From Megalonaias nervosa (lineage: Eukaryota; Mollusca; Bivalvia; Unionida; Unionidae), in the NCBI GenBank assembly GCA_016617855.1, contig JAECUM010001894.1, positions 107,237 to 171,236 of the forward strand: a stretch of 64,000 bases of DNA, written 5' to 3'. A program made the translations under genes and the position numbers. Shown one piece after another: positions 1 to 10,651 of this stretch. Positions within the stretch are counted from its first letter, which is position 1, and every line of letters begins with the position of its first letter. The notes below the pieces were generated by a model. It searched no databases, was not told where the DNA came from, and saw only the letters and a program-made list of their open reading frames with translations.

Positions 1-1118
1 TATGGTCAGTAATTCTAATGTACTCTCTGTCACTATACCATTATGATGACTGGGTCAATTCCACTGAAGCTTAAACGTAGACCCTTTTATGTTTCAGAGA
101 TGAAATAAGAGAAATCAGTGAACTTTCTCAAGACCTTTCTGGCTTGACTATGATAACTTCAGTGCACAATTTATTCAACTTTAGGATCCAGTGCTTCTTC
201 AAAATTCCACACATTACATATTGCTTAGGAATTTATCAGGAATAACTTAGGAATTATCAACCAATTCCAGTAATTACCAGTTGGATTAATCATTTATTTT
301 CTTGAAGTAAGTAAAATCTTGTTAGTGGCGTATTACATGGTAAAATCATTTTATTTGGTGAGCCTGTGAGTTTTCTTGTACTGAATACTGGTGTGTCTAG
401 CAATGGCCATATCAACAGCACCTACTGGTGATTTAGACTGACAGTTGAGGAAGAGTCTGTGCTATTGGAATTTGTACACTTTGATTCTCTTTTTATTCTG
501 ATGGATCTGTGATTTTTTTCTTGTACCATAATAATAACCATCTTTAGGAATGGAGGTGACAAAAAGCTCTGCAAAATTTATAGAAGTACTAGTAAGGCGA
601 ATCAGGAGCACCATGTAATTAAAGAAAAGAAAAATAGCTGCCAGATTACCAAAAGGTGTGCAGATTACCAGAAAAAAATGAAACAAATGCATAGTTCTGA
701 TATTGTGGTAGCTAGAAGTGTTTTGAATGTTGTCTTGGCTTTGATACATTGAAGAGTGATTTGTCACAAGTTCTGGATAGTGTCTGACATTTTGCCTTGA
801 CAGAGATCAATAAGTAATTATTTCTGTTTGGTTCTAATGGCGATTGAGCACAGACTGGTTATCTTTTGAAAGCATCAAGTGCACTTGCATTAGTTAAAAC
901 AATTTCTCCCGGGAAATTAACAAGAAAAATAAAAATATTAATCTGAGATGGCAATAGCAGCTCTGTCCCACTACTTTTGAATAAATTGAGAAAATATAAA
1001 CACTGTTGATATTCTTGTACATAACTGAATGGAGATTTGTGAAAATATGCTTGAATGGACCTGATGTTTTGTTTTTCCACTTTTCCAAATAATAACTTTG
1101 TGCATGCTCTTACATTAG

Positions 1119-1207
1119 TTATGGCAGTAAAATCAGAAATTTTCAGCCAGGATCTGTTTTTATTGTTGAATAATAAATATCAAAAATCTATGAAGCTCTT
1201 CAAACAG
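1119..1207 (+). CDS. putative internal exon, unknown protein (chain exon 1)
   Basis: An 89-nt open segment bounded by an AG acceptor (TGCTCTTACATTAG) and a CAG/GTATGC donor. Read in phase it gives MAVKSEIFSQDL... ending KSMKLFKQ, a mixed charged/hydrophobic composition unlike the surrounding AT-rich intron-like DNA. It ends in phase 0, matching the next candidate exon at 1576. The frame is open upstream to about 1050, so the exon could start earlier. No family is recognised. The exon call is inference from splice signals, open frame and phase agreement with five downstream segments. Confidence 0.5.
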
Positions 1208-1339
1208 GTATGCAACCAGTTTTAGGATTGTACCAAAGCAAGGGGTACTTACATGACACATATTGGTAAAACACAATGCTTTTTATTACACATCTCCCAT
1301 CCCCTTACTTTGGCCCAGGAGTCATAATTCAAAATGGGG

Positions 1340-1475
1340 AGCCACAGTAGCTCAGTTGGTAGAGTGCCAGATTTGTAATCCAAAGGGTGGCTTGTTTGAT
1401 ACCTGCACAGACCAGCCCTTAGGAAAGGCACTTAGCTTGATACAGCTAATAATGTGTTAAAAGTGTTGTTAAAAA
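1340..1475 (+). mobile_element. tRNA-derived SINE, decayed
   Basis: A tRNA-like head with an A-box-like block (TAGCTCAGTTGGTAGAG, near 1348-1364) and a degenerate B-box-like block (GCTTGTTTGATACC, near 1391-1404), followed by a CCTTAGGAAAGGCACTTA block. The latter resembles the conserved central block of V-type SINEs and recurs near 37370. It cannot be a functional tRNA because the acceptor stem does not pair. It lies in the interval between two putative exons. Confidence 0.6.
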
Positions 1476-1575
1476 GACACCTAAAATACACATAACTGAA
1501 AACTGATTACTGGTACTTATGACTGTATGTTTACATGTTTGTTTGTTTTTTAAATTAATTGAAAAATATCACCAG

Positions 1576-1701
1576 AGACACCAGGATAGGGGTCCCAAAG
1601 CTCTACCCATCTCAGATGTTTTTCACATGTGCAACCAATGCATGAACTCTGGTGAATTTTTACTCTGTGATTTTGGAGACAATAGAGTTATGGACAGACA
1701 G
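1576..1701 (+). CDS. putative internal exon, unknown protein (chain exon 2)
   Basis: A 126-nt (42-codon) open segment with acceptor ATATCACCAG and donor ACAG/GTAGAT, phase 0 at both ends. The peptide begins RHQDRGPKALPIS and contains CNQC followed by EFLLCDFGDN. The composition is protein-like and the phase agrees with the exons at 1119-1207 and 9527-9615. A larger open frame runs 1519-1785, but the part after the donor becomes low-complexity hydrophobic. Product not recognised. Confidence 0.5.
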
Positions 1702-2517
1702 GTAGATGGAGGTATCACATTTTTCTTACTTATTCTTAAGGATGATATAAGTGTGGAGATGGTAACATGTAAGGAAATGATGTGACTAACCAGTATGGAC
1801 TCTTTTTGATTTTTTATCTGTCCATATTTACTGGGTATTTAGAATGAATAAACTTGAAAATGTTTGATGTTTCGACTAGATGGCTTCAACATGAGTGATG
1901 ATGTTGTAGATGTTATATCTACCTACAAATGGATGTGCCATCTCACTATCTGTTTTTTATGTATATTGGTGTAACTGTAAATTATATCCTGGATATTTCA
2001 TTGGTTTAGGTAATTAATTCATTAATTATATGTGAGTCAGTGACTAATGAGCAAAATGAAAGAAAGAATTATTTAAATGAAAGTGTGCTGGCTGTAAAAA
2101 AGATGGTGATTTTATTTGCACGTGGTTGTCTTTCATCATCCAAAATTCCATTGTGGTGGGACTTCTTTTTCAGTGAAGGTGTAAGTGTTGAACTGCTTTG
2201 CCAAGAAGGCTGGATGAACACTTTCTAAACAATTGTTGAAATTTAGTAAACATAATACAGTACTTGGCCATATTTCTATTGTGTCAGTGTTGATAGAACA
2301 CTATAGCTGATAATGAAGATCAAACACATTTGCAGAGGAATATAGTTGTAAATGGATATATTTAGTTGTAAATAGACATATTTCTCACATACTGGTTATG
2401 TTCAATTACCAGCTCATGTTATATTAAATATTTGTTACAGTGCCAAACAAGCTTCAGGTGTATAATTAACAGAGAATAAAGGCATCAGTAGGCCAAATCA
2501 GCCACGTATCAGATTGT

Positions 2518-2558
2518 GGGTGTGGGTGTGGGGTTGGGGCGTGGGTGTAGGGTTGGGG
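2518..2558 (+). repeat. G-run cluster (G-quadruplex-capable)
   Basis: Seven runs of three or four G within 41 bases, separated by 2-4 bases (GGGTGTGGGTGTGGGG, then GGGG, GGG, GGG, GGGG). This satisfies the usual pattern for an intramolecular G-quadruplex on the plus strand. No role can be inferred; it is isolated in non-coding sequence. Confidence 0.7.
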
Positions 2559-3080
2559 CTGACAACTTTGTAACCTTTAAGAAGTGTAATTAGATACTAG
2601 GAAGGCATTTTTTTTGTTCATTAATGTGTGCAGTTGAAACTATTGAAATCAAATAACTCTATTTGTTTTTGTTTATTTTTAGAATTTCAGATAATTCACT
2701 TTGTAATTTACTTGAGAAACTAATTCTGCTTTTTTTGATCATGTCCAGGAATAATCATTGTTCTTCATATTTAGTTTTATGCACAAGAAATAAATTTGCT
2801 CGGTGGTTTTATGGACCAAGTCTTTTGATGCCCCAATCTGCAATTATTAAATGCAGTCAACCTTGAAGTAACAGTTTTATGATATTTTTGAGGTCAGAAT
2901 TAACAAGGCTGAAAATGTCATATGGTTCGACTGGCATATTTATGCCAAAGGTCTTTGAATGAAAAAGTGATTCTTTCATTATTTCTGAATGCCAAAATAG
3001 TGTGGATGGATGGATGGATCGATGGATGGCACATAAAGACAATCCTGTCTATATAGTGCCAAACAAGATTAGATACCATA

Positions 3081-3280
3081 CAAGCTCACTTATAAAGCCA
3101 AGCCAGATTGCAAACAACAAAGATCCTGATCTGCCATCACATAATATGCCTGCAGATCAGGGTATATGTTGTGTGTTCTATTGATTTCTCCTAACAAACT
3201 GCACACAGATATGACAGGGCATTATGTGACAGCAGATCTGGGTCTGTGCAATTTGTAGTTGCACTCGACTTATAAGCAGG
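3081..3280 (+). mobile_element. nested-palindrome element, copy A
   Basis: About 200 bp with outer arms (ACTTATAAAGCC on the left, GACTTATAAGC on the right) and two internal hairpins: one around AGATCCTGATCTGCC/GCAGATCAGGGT and one around ACACAGATATGACAG/AGCAGATCTGGGTCTGTG. The linker between hairpins is GATTTCTCCTAACAAACTGC. The same architecture recurs at 18032, 28991, 30955, 31706, 35275 and 43571. No ORF: a non-autonomous element. A short degenerate partial copy follows at 3466-3540. Confidence 0.75.
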
Positions 3281-3465
3281 TTTGTGAGGTTGGGATGAAA
3301 AAGGGATGAAAAATTCCTTAAAACAAAAATGAGAAGTCCAAGACCTCAGTTGGAAAGTACAGGAGATGTCCCAGGGTACAAATGTTGCTTGCATTAGTAA
3401 CCCTTTGCATTATGTAGGAGGCTGCAGGCATGCATAATCCATTATGATATGCCACCAGCCACCCA

Positions 3466-3540
3466 AAGCATAGACCCCAGTCTGTCATGACATGATGCAC
3501 TAATAAATTTGGGCCTGTGCAGTTTGCTTGAAATGATAGT
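3466..3540 (+). mobile_element. nested-palindrome element, partial degenerate copy
   Basis: Carries the second-hairpin remnants GCATAGACCCCAGTCTG and AATTTGGGCCTGTGCAGTTTG, matching the arms of the dispersed family but with the pairing eroded and no outer arms. Lies just upstream of a minus-strand SINE. Confidence 0.4.
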
Positions 3541-3544
3541 AACA

Positions 3545-3693
3545 TGATTACTCTTTGGTTTGGTGCTTTACGGCACAGTAACACAAAGTAGGTTATTTAG
3601 TGCCATAGCAGTCAGAGGAAAGTGCATGCTATTGTAGGATTTGAATATGCACCCTTTTAATCATAAGCCTGGTACTCTAACCAATGAACTGTC
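3545..3693 (-). mobile_element. tRNA-derived SINE, 5' truncated
   Basis: On the minus strand the sequence begins TTGGTTAGAGTACCAGG (tRNA A-box-like) and continues through ATATTCAAATCC (B-box-like) into GCACTAAATAACC and GTGCCGTAAAGCACCAAACC. This head-body-tail layout is typical of molluscan SINEs. The 5' end abuts the 3' end of the LINE at 3692, so either the LINE inserted here or the two ends were joined by deletion. Confidence 0.6.
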
Positions 3694-6600
3694 ATCATCG
3701 GCATCCATCCGTCTTTGGGAGACGATGGTGTAGCTTCTGGTTGGGTGTCCTATCTGCGAGTGGGTGAAGAGTCCGACCGTAAAGTCTCTGTTGCACTTGC
3801 TGCAGGTGAACGTCGATGCTTGTTGAGGCTGTTGTTGTTTTGCCTTCCTCCTGGCTCTCTTTGCAGTGAGGTTTGTGTTTCTCGCTTCCTCGGCTTTCTG
3901 AACACCCTGTCTGACAGCAAGGTGCCAGGCGGAGTGGTCATCAGCACAGCTCTCCCAGTCATTGACACTGATGTTGGCCGTCTTCATGTCCTTCTTGCAG
4001 ACATCTTTGTAATGCAGACGTGGCTATCCAGTCAGTTGTGTGCCTTCTGCTAGCTTGCTGTATAGCAGGTCCTTGGGAATGTGGCCTGGGTCCATTCTCT
4101 TAACGTGGCCAAGCCAGCGAAGGCGCCTCTCGCTGAGAATGGAGAACATGCTGTTCATGCTGGTGCATTCCAGAATCTCTGTGTTGAGTACTTTGTCCTG
4201 CCACTGGATGTGCAGAATGTGCCGCAGGCATCTCAGGTGGAAGCTGTTGAGTTTCCTCTCGTGGCTCGCATAGGTGGTCCATGCCTTGCTGCTGTAGAGG
4301 AGTGTGCTGAGCATGCAGGCCTGGTAGACGCGCAGTTTGGTCTTCTCAGTGAGATTGGGGTTTTTCCAGACCCTCTGGTTCAGTCTGCCCATAACTGCTG
4401 CTGCCTTGGCAGTTCTGCCATTCACCTCAGCATCAATGGAGAGCAAGCTGGAGATGGTGGACCTGAGGTATGTGAAGTTCTCAACAACTTTCAGGTTGTA
4501 CCCATCGATGGCGAAGGTGGGAGGGGAGTCTGTATCCTGCGCCATGATGTTCATCTTCTTCAGACTGATGGTCAGTCCAAACTCCTTGCAGGCATGGGAG
4601 AGGTGACATACCAGCTGCTGCAGTCCATCTTCCGTGTGTGATGTCAAGGCTGCATCGTCGGCAATGAGCAATTCATAGATGAGAACCTCTGTGACTTTAG
4701 TCTTAGCATGGAGACAGACAATGTTGAACAGCTTGCCATCAGCCCTGGTGTGGATGTACACTCCCTCACTGCAGTCCTTGAAGGCATACTGGAGGAGCAT
4801 GGAGAAGAAGATGGCAAAGAGTGTTGGCGCAAGGATGCAGCCTTGCTTCACTCTGCTGCTGACTGGGAAGGCCTCCGATGTTGCGCCTTTGAAGCACACT
4901 GTGCTGTGCATGTTCTTGCGGAACGACGTGACGACAGCAAGCAGTCGTGGGGGAGCAGCTGATCTTCTGCAGGAGCCTGTAGAGTCCGCTCCAGCTGACC
5001 AGGTCAAACGCCTTCATCAGGTCTATGAAGGCAATGTAGAGGGGCATCTGCTGCTCATGTCACTTCTCCTGCAGCTGGCGTAGTGAGAAGGTCATGTCTA
5101 CAGTTGACCAGCTGGCTCGGAAGCCACACTGGGACTCTGGGTAGATGCTGGAGGCTAGGGTCTGCAAGCGCACCAGGGCGACATGGGCGAAAGCCTTTCC
5201 AATGATGCTGAGGAGGGAGATGCCCCAGTTGTTGTTGCAGTCACTACGGTCTCCTTTGTTCTTGTGCAAAGTGACAATGTTGGCATCTCGCATGTCCTGG
5301 GGGATGTGTCCCTGTTCCCAGCAGAGGCAGAGGAGTTCATATAGGGGCTGGAGCAGTGCTGGTTTTACACTTTTGAGGACTTCAGGCAGGATGCCGTCGC
5401 TCCCAGGGGCCTTCCCACAAGTGAGGCAGTTGATGGCTTTTCTGAGCTCTTCCAGGGTGGGAGGTGTGTCTAGTTCCTCCATGACTGGCAGGTCTGGGAT
5501 GGCACCCAGGGCGGTGTCGGTGATGACATTTTGGGTTGCATACAACTCGAGATAGTGCTCAACCCAGCGCTGCAGCTGTTTCCCCTGGTCTGTGATGACT
5601 TTGCCCATCTTGGACTTGAGGGGGGCGGTCTTGGAGGTGGGGGGGCCTGTCACCTTCTTGATACCTTCGTACATGCCTCTTGCATCCCTGGTGTTGACAG
5701 CTGTCTGTATACTGGTGCAGAGGTTCAGCCAATAGGTGTTGGCACAGTGGCAGGCAGTCTGTTGGGCATTGTTCCTGGCAGTCTTGAGGACCTGTAGTGT
5801 ACTAGGGCTAGATGCAGCCTTGTAATCCAGGAGGGCTTTCCTCTTCACCTCAGTCATGGGCTCCATCTGCTTCCACTTGGCCTCATACCAGTCGTCATTT
5901 TTGCGCTCCTTCTTCCTGTAGGCAGTGATGGCTGAATTGTACACAGCATCTCGAAGGTGTGACCACTTGGAGTTGATGGTGTCATCAGGTGTCTCTTTGG
6001 TGAGAGCCTCCTGTAGCTTGCTGATGAACTGCTGTGTCTTCTCTGGGTTGCTTGCACAGCAGGTGTAGATGCGTGGGTGACCCTTCTTCTTGGCATGGTG
6101 CAGCTTCTTGGGCATTATTTGCACTTTGCTGGCCATGAAGGAGTGGTCCATGTTGCAGTCGGCACTGTGGTAGTTGTGGGTGAGGAGGACACTGGCCAGT
6201 TCCGCACACCTGGTGATGATGAGGTCTAGCTGGTGCCAGTGGCGGGAACGTGGGTGTGTCCATGACACCTGGTGGATCTCCTTGCATTTGAAGAAGGTGT
6301 TGGTCACACATAGGCTGTGGGAGCAGCACATCTCTAATAGTCGCTGACCGTTCTCATTGATCTTGCCCCTTCCATGAGAGCTGAGACAGGTGGGCCAGGC
6401 CTCATCGTCAGCTCCCACTCTAGCATTGAAGTCTCCTAGAAGGTAAGAGGCCTTCAGTGCTGGGGATACTGGATATTGCTTGATCCAGAGCCTTGTAGAA
6501 CTGGTCTTTCTCCTCTGTGGTGGAGCAGAGGGTTGGGGCGTACATGCTGAAGATGTTGGCTGGGTCTGAGGATGTTGACAGCCGGAGGGCAAGGATCCTC

Positions 6601-6948
6601 TTAATGCCTGATGATGGTGGCTCAATGAAAACGACGAGCATTTTCTTTACAGCGAAGCTGACACTGTGCTGCCTTCGTTTGTCCCAGGACTTCCCTTGCC
6701 AAAAGAAGGTGTAGTTGGCTTCCCTGATGGTGCTGCTGTCAGCCAGTCGGGGTCTCCTGAAGGCAGGCGATGTTGACATTCAGTCGGAAGAGTTCCCTGT
6801 CAATGACAGCAGTCTTCCGTGCATCATCAATCTGCTGCAGGTCAGCGGTGAGTCCAGGACACATGGTCCTGACGTTCCAGCTTGCGAAACGAAGAGCTGG
6901 AGTCTTTTGTTTCTTTTTTGAGTCTTACCTGGTACAGAGTTTGTGGCC
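3693..6948 (-). pseudogene. LINE endonuclease-reverse transcriptase polyprotein, broken
   Basis: Endonuclease start RFASWNVRTM lies near 6890. YAPTLCST (6530) and LLGDFNARVG (6430) are further endonuclease motifs. The RT carries GKAPGSDGILPEVLK (5390), NWGISLLSIIGKAF, CGFRASWSTVDM (5110), YIAFIDLMKAFD (5030), VKQGCILAPTLF (4840) and IADDAAL (4650), so the catalytic Asp pair is retained although the usual aromatic residue is Ile. The tail has RRLRWLGHVKRM and, at the end, CSKCNRDF...H...H. Damage: frameshifts near 6760, 6440 and 4955, TGA near 5057 and TAG near 4022. The longest intact stretch is 521 residues (5060-6625). It would act in target-primed reverse transcription; this copy cannot. 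Confidence 0.85.
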
Positions 6949-7740
6949 CGCTTGTCAAGATGGTTCTCTAAGCTCCACGCACCCAGTGAAGCAGGCAGGC
7001 CATAGCGGGACAGCACCTTACTGACTGGAGGCTGCCCAGCTTGAGGAGGGTGGTAGCTGTCCAATGAGACATGGCGATCTCTCCCACCATCGGAAGCAAC
7101 CCCTGGCGCTAAGCTCTACGCCAATCAAGCTATGGCTTAGAACCAGTAAACTGCTGCTTCCCATGTTGTGCTGATGCCTTATAATGGCTCTGGAGTGTCC
7201 TCTCAAGTGGAGCTATGAAGCCTGGACAGGGTGATATGGGGAATCAGCTGTTGCCCATGCAGCAGATCCCCTCTCTCCACACAGCTGGTGGACCCAAGGG
7301 AACAATGAATGCTGATACAGCTTGGCACCAACAGCATCACAGGAGTTGCCGGAATGACGTTGAAGTCAAAGTCAGACCGCCTTAGGGACTCCGTCTCCGG
7401 ATTTTCTGTCAGGGTTTACTCCCTTAGCCTTTCCCGTGAGTGGGTATAGCCGCAAGGCTGTGGAGGTTTGGGATCAGAGTTTTCCTTCTCCTAGATGAGC
7501 TACCATCCAAGGTTTATGAGCCCCATCTACCCGAAGCAAATGGTTTTAAGGTGCCAGTGGTCTGCCTTCACCCCTTCTCCTGTTAGTGGAAACATGGTCC
7601 GCTGGACTTAGAAGCTAAGCCACTCGTGAAGGCCAGTAGATTTTAGTTGACAGAGGCAATCAGAGACAAAAGACATATGGGGCATTTCTGGAGGAGTGGG
7701 GCAGTGTCAGCCTTGGACTACAACCACCACATCTATAATG
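6949..7740 (-). other. probable 5' untranslated region of the LINE
   Basis: GC-rich sequence continuous in composition with the LINE coding part but without a supportable reading frame. It ends near 7740 where AT-rich DNA resumes. Assigned to the element by position and composition only; it may contain the internal promoter usual in LINEs. Confidence 0.5.
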
Positions 7741-8892
7741 CCATTAAATTTTATCTGTTAATGTAATTTACCAAGGTGTCCAGAATCTATAGTGTTCATA
7801 ATAAAAAAGGCCTAGATCATAGATGAAGCAGTTTGAGTTTTTAAAAAGATGGTTTCTTAAAATAATAAATCATTGCATGCAACATGGCGAAATTTAAAAA
7901 AAAAATGTTTAGAACAATTTCTGATATTGTAAATACAAATATTGTGAGGGTAAGACTAGTACAAATTGCACTTAAAGATATAAATCACAAGACTTGTAAA
8001 TTGACACTGCAAAGGTAGATTGAAAATTCCAAACAAAATGATGGAATGTCGAGATCTAATCAAAATGTTGTTCATCAAAACTAACGGACATTAATTAACA
8101 TTTATTATATTTTAAATTCACATGAGGACTGAATTTTGACTATTATTGAAACTTTTAAAATTATATCCATGAGAAGCAAGTCATTTATGAATTAATTTTT
8201 TTTTACATAATGTAATGAAGAGTTGCATTCAAACGCACACACACATGATACTGCAACATTTTTAAGGAGTTGATTCTTTTAAAATTGTTGTATTCTTTTG
8301 CATACTTTTTTAAAACAAAATTGTATATTTTTATGTTTTCTCATTAGTCTTCTTAGAGAAAATATTTCCTGTTATACTGAAGAGTTTATCCAAAAATTTG
8401 TGTAGTTTTTAACATTTCTGTTTTTAGGACTTTTTTTAGAAGATCTTTTTCATCTTGAAGGACTACATATTTACATTTATTTGGAAGAGCTTATCTTCTG
8501 ACAATGTTTAACAACTTTTTTCCTTTCATAATTTTTTTAACTTTACATTTGATCAGAACTTATAGCCAGGATTTTGCTGATGCCTTGTTAAACCCTCCCT
8601 ATACATAGTAGTGGTGTAACAATACACCAGTATATCTGTATGTATCGGTACATTACCACCAAAACAGTTTTGTATCAGTACAAATTTTTTTTTACCAGTA
8701 TTTTAACACTGTCAAGTAGCTAGACTGGTTATGAACTTTTCATCCATACTGAAAATATTACTTTGTATTTCGATAGAAGACCATAACCACTTAAATGTAT
8801 GCTTTAGTAATGATGGAAGGTCACTCATTGTAGAATAAGCCTAAGGAAGAGCTTGTGCTCAAAAAACAGGTAGAGGGACTTAATTTGGACAT
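7741..8892. other. AT-rich non-coding stretch
   Basis: No supportable gene. T-rich tracts and two acceptor-like sites (8341-8349 and 8420-8426) are followed by short open frames without convincing donors. Near 8605-8705 a sequence with the repeated theme GTGTAACAATACACC / GTATCGGTACATTACC / TTGTATCAGTAC resembles the ends of hAT-type MITEs, but no second terminus was found. Confidence 0.5.
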
Positions 8893-9164
8893 GATGTGGC
8901 TTTATAAGAAAGTGGTCTAAGGCACTCTTCCTTAGAGGTCACTCGCATATCTCACCTCTGTCCACATGGGTTCAAGTTTTGACTTGATCAGTGTGGGTAT
9001 GTGAGAAAGCTTGAAAGTATGTGAGAGTAGCTCCTCATGAGTTGGCAGTTATTTCCAGGTTTTGCCTGGGTTCTGCCTCAGCCAAATATACTGGCTGCCA
9101 TATAGAGCCAAGCTTGTGCTGAAAAATGGCACTAAACCCCACAAAACCAAACCAATCAAAACCA
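8893..9164 (+). mobile_element. tRNA-derived SINE
   Basis: Head with AGTGGTCTAAGGCACTC (A box) and TGGGTTCAAGTTTTGAC (B box, near 8967-8983), then a body containing TGTGAGAAAGCTTG, TTTTGCCTGGGTTCTGCC and ATATAGAGCCAAGCTTGTGC, and a tail GCACTAAACCCC followed by repeated AAACCAAACC. The order and the A/C-rich tail are typical of molluscan SINEs. Orientation is plus. Confidence 0.65.
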
Positions 9165-9526
9165 AGGTAGATGATGATATTAATAACTTGTTAGCAGTTT
9201 GCCTTAAATGTTTTGATAGCATGAGCTATTATGGAGAACTACTCATAAAGTATCCACCTACATGCCTCTGTATCTTACATGAATGAAGGTTTGTTATTAT
9301 CTTTAAATCGTTAACTCCATCTACCACGTTTATGCATCATGAGGTTGTACCCTACTTTTGAGCTCTTTATCATTAACATCATTTACAATACACCAAAGTG
9401 GGTGGTATTACTGAAAGTCAACATGTGTAGTTAGTTATGTGATGATACCAAATAATGTAGACTTTATACTTGCATTACAAAATACAGCAGGAAAAAACTA
9501 ATTATGAGACTTGATTTTTGTTTTAG

Positions 9527-9615
9527 GCCAAAAATTCCTGGTTGAAGTTTGTGCCTGGAATTGAGATTTTTGGCCTGAGATCTAAAGCAGACTGGTCTGA
9601 ACTGCACAAGGACAG
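9527..9615 (+). CDS. putative internal exon, unknown protein (chain exon 3)
   Basis: An excellent acceptor (GACTTGATTTTTGTTTTAG) followed by 89 nt open in one frame and a donor GGACAG/GTGAAC. The peptide begins AKNSWLKFVPGIEIFGLRSK and continues ADWSELHKD, ending with two bases of the next codon. Composition is strongly protein-like. It starts in phase 0 (matching 1576-1701) and ends in phase 2 (matching 10582). One of the best-supported exons in the window, though the protein is not recognised. Confidence 0.6.
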
Positions 9616-10581
9616 GTGAACCGATACAAAATGTACAAGTTTGAGATTTGGAGTGTGAAATGTGGGCAGGACAAGAAAATCATAGATCCAATATGCCCCC
9701 CCCCCCCTTAAAAAAAAAGAAGGCCCCTTCTGCACATGTGCAAGCAAAATGTCTTTTATATCCCATCAGGCTAAATGAAAATCTCTCAAAAGCAGATGTA
9801 TTTGGAGGCATTCAGAAGTAATCCCAAAAATACATTTCCTACCCCCAATTCGGGCAAAAATGAAAAGAATCTCCAGGGATTAATGAGTTGAACTGCAACC
9901 TCTTGTCACTTGCTTAGCCATACATGCACGCAACCCTTCTCATTACACCCTGTCAAAAGATAGTGTAACAAATTTATAACCTCATAGAACTTTCTACCCC
10001 CACCCCCCTGGTTTGGTTTGATTGGGCAAGGCCTGATTTGAGCTCCTAATTTTTCCACAACACCTGATTTAATTTGGCAAAGCCTGATTTAAGTTTCAAA
10101 GTTTTTCTAATACATGATATACAGTCAGATATTAAGGATTCCAATTTTTTAGATTGAGTTCAAGGAGTAAAGCCAAATGTTTGATGGTTTTATATTAAAT
10201 ATTTGCTGAATGAGTTGTAAATTCACTTTTTGAGAATAGACTATTTTTTATTAATCTGCTGCTATTCTAAAAATTACTTATCTTAGTTTAATGTCAGCAT
10301 GCTTTAATGTTGTAGTAATGTTTTCTCGAGTTACTTCCAGTTCATATGCTGTTGCACTGTTGTTACAATGAAATATTTCTGTTTGCTTAAATTATATTGA
10401 ACATATCTTAAATGTTACAGACATATGAAAACATTTATCCAGTAATTTATTAATTTTGAATTGATTAAATTGAGGTGTCTGTTTTCTTTATTAATTATGC
10501 CGTTGCCATTACTGCTGTTTGTACACCCCATGAATGTCATATGAATTGCATACACCCTGTCCAATATTCAGTAACACCCAG

Positions 10582-10651
10582 TGAGAGCTGGAAATACTGG
10601 ATCATATACTTTGCTATTGACCAGTCAAATGTCTACAGATTTCTCTTAGAG
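10582..10651 (+). CDS. putative internal exon, unknown protein (chain exon 4)
   Basis: A 70-nt segment with acceptor AGTAACACCCAG and donor TTAGAG/GTAATA. Using one base to complete the codon left by the previous exon, it reads ESWKYWIIYFAIDQSNVYRF then LLE and ends in phase 0. An alternative acceptor ten bases upstream (AATATTCAG) is better pyrimidine-preceded but breaks phase. The frame is open upstream to 10475. The tryptophan/tyrosine-rich run is not what random AT-rich DNA gives. Confidence 0.55.

Larger units (their letters stand above)
3692..7740 (-). mobile_element. non-LTR retrotransposon (LINE, APE type), decayed
   Basis: A GC-richer block (visible against AT-rich flanks) encoding on the minus strand, in order, an APE-like endonuclease, a reverse transcriptase and a C-terminal zinc-knuckle region. 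The 3' end (low coordinate) finishes in a GATGATGAC tail, as in LINEs with microsatellite-like 3' ends. About 800 bp upstream of the coding part (6950-7740) look like a 5' untranslated region, so the copy may be nearly full length; the exact 5' boundary and target duplications could not be fixed. Clade is uncertain: the architecture is that of the common invertebrate/fish endonuclease-RT LINE with a terminal C2H2-like motif. Confidence 0.85.

Noticed and set aside
1340..1412. tRNA gene
   Set aside because: Acceptor stem does not pair and the B box is degenerate; it continues into SINE body sequence.
4081..5555. Long plus-strand open frames (134-186 residues) over the LINE
   Set aside because: They are antisense shadows of the minus-strand endonuclease-RT, whose motifs are unmistakable.
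8350..8510. Exon-like frames FLEKIFPVILKSLSK and LFLEDLFHLEGLHIYIYLEE after good acceptors
   Set aside because: No usable donors, and such frames are expected by chance in T/A-rich sequence.
8605..8705. hAT-type MITE
   Set aside because: Only one end-like segment; no matching second terminus or 8-bp duplication could be found.
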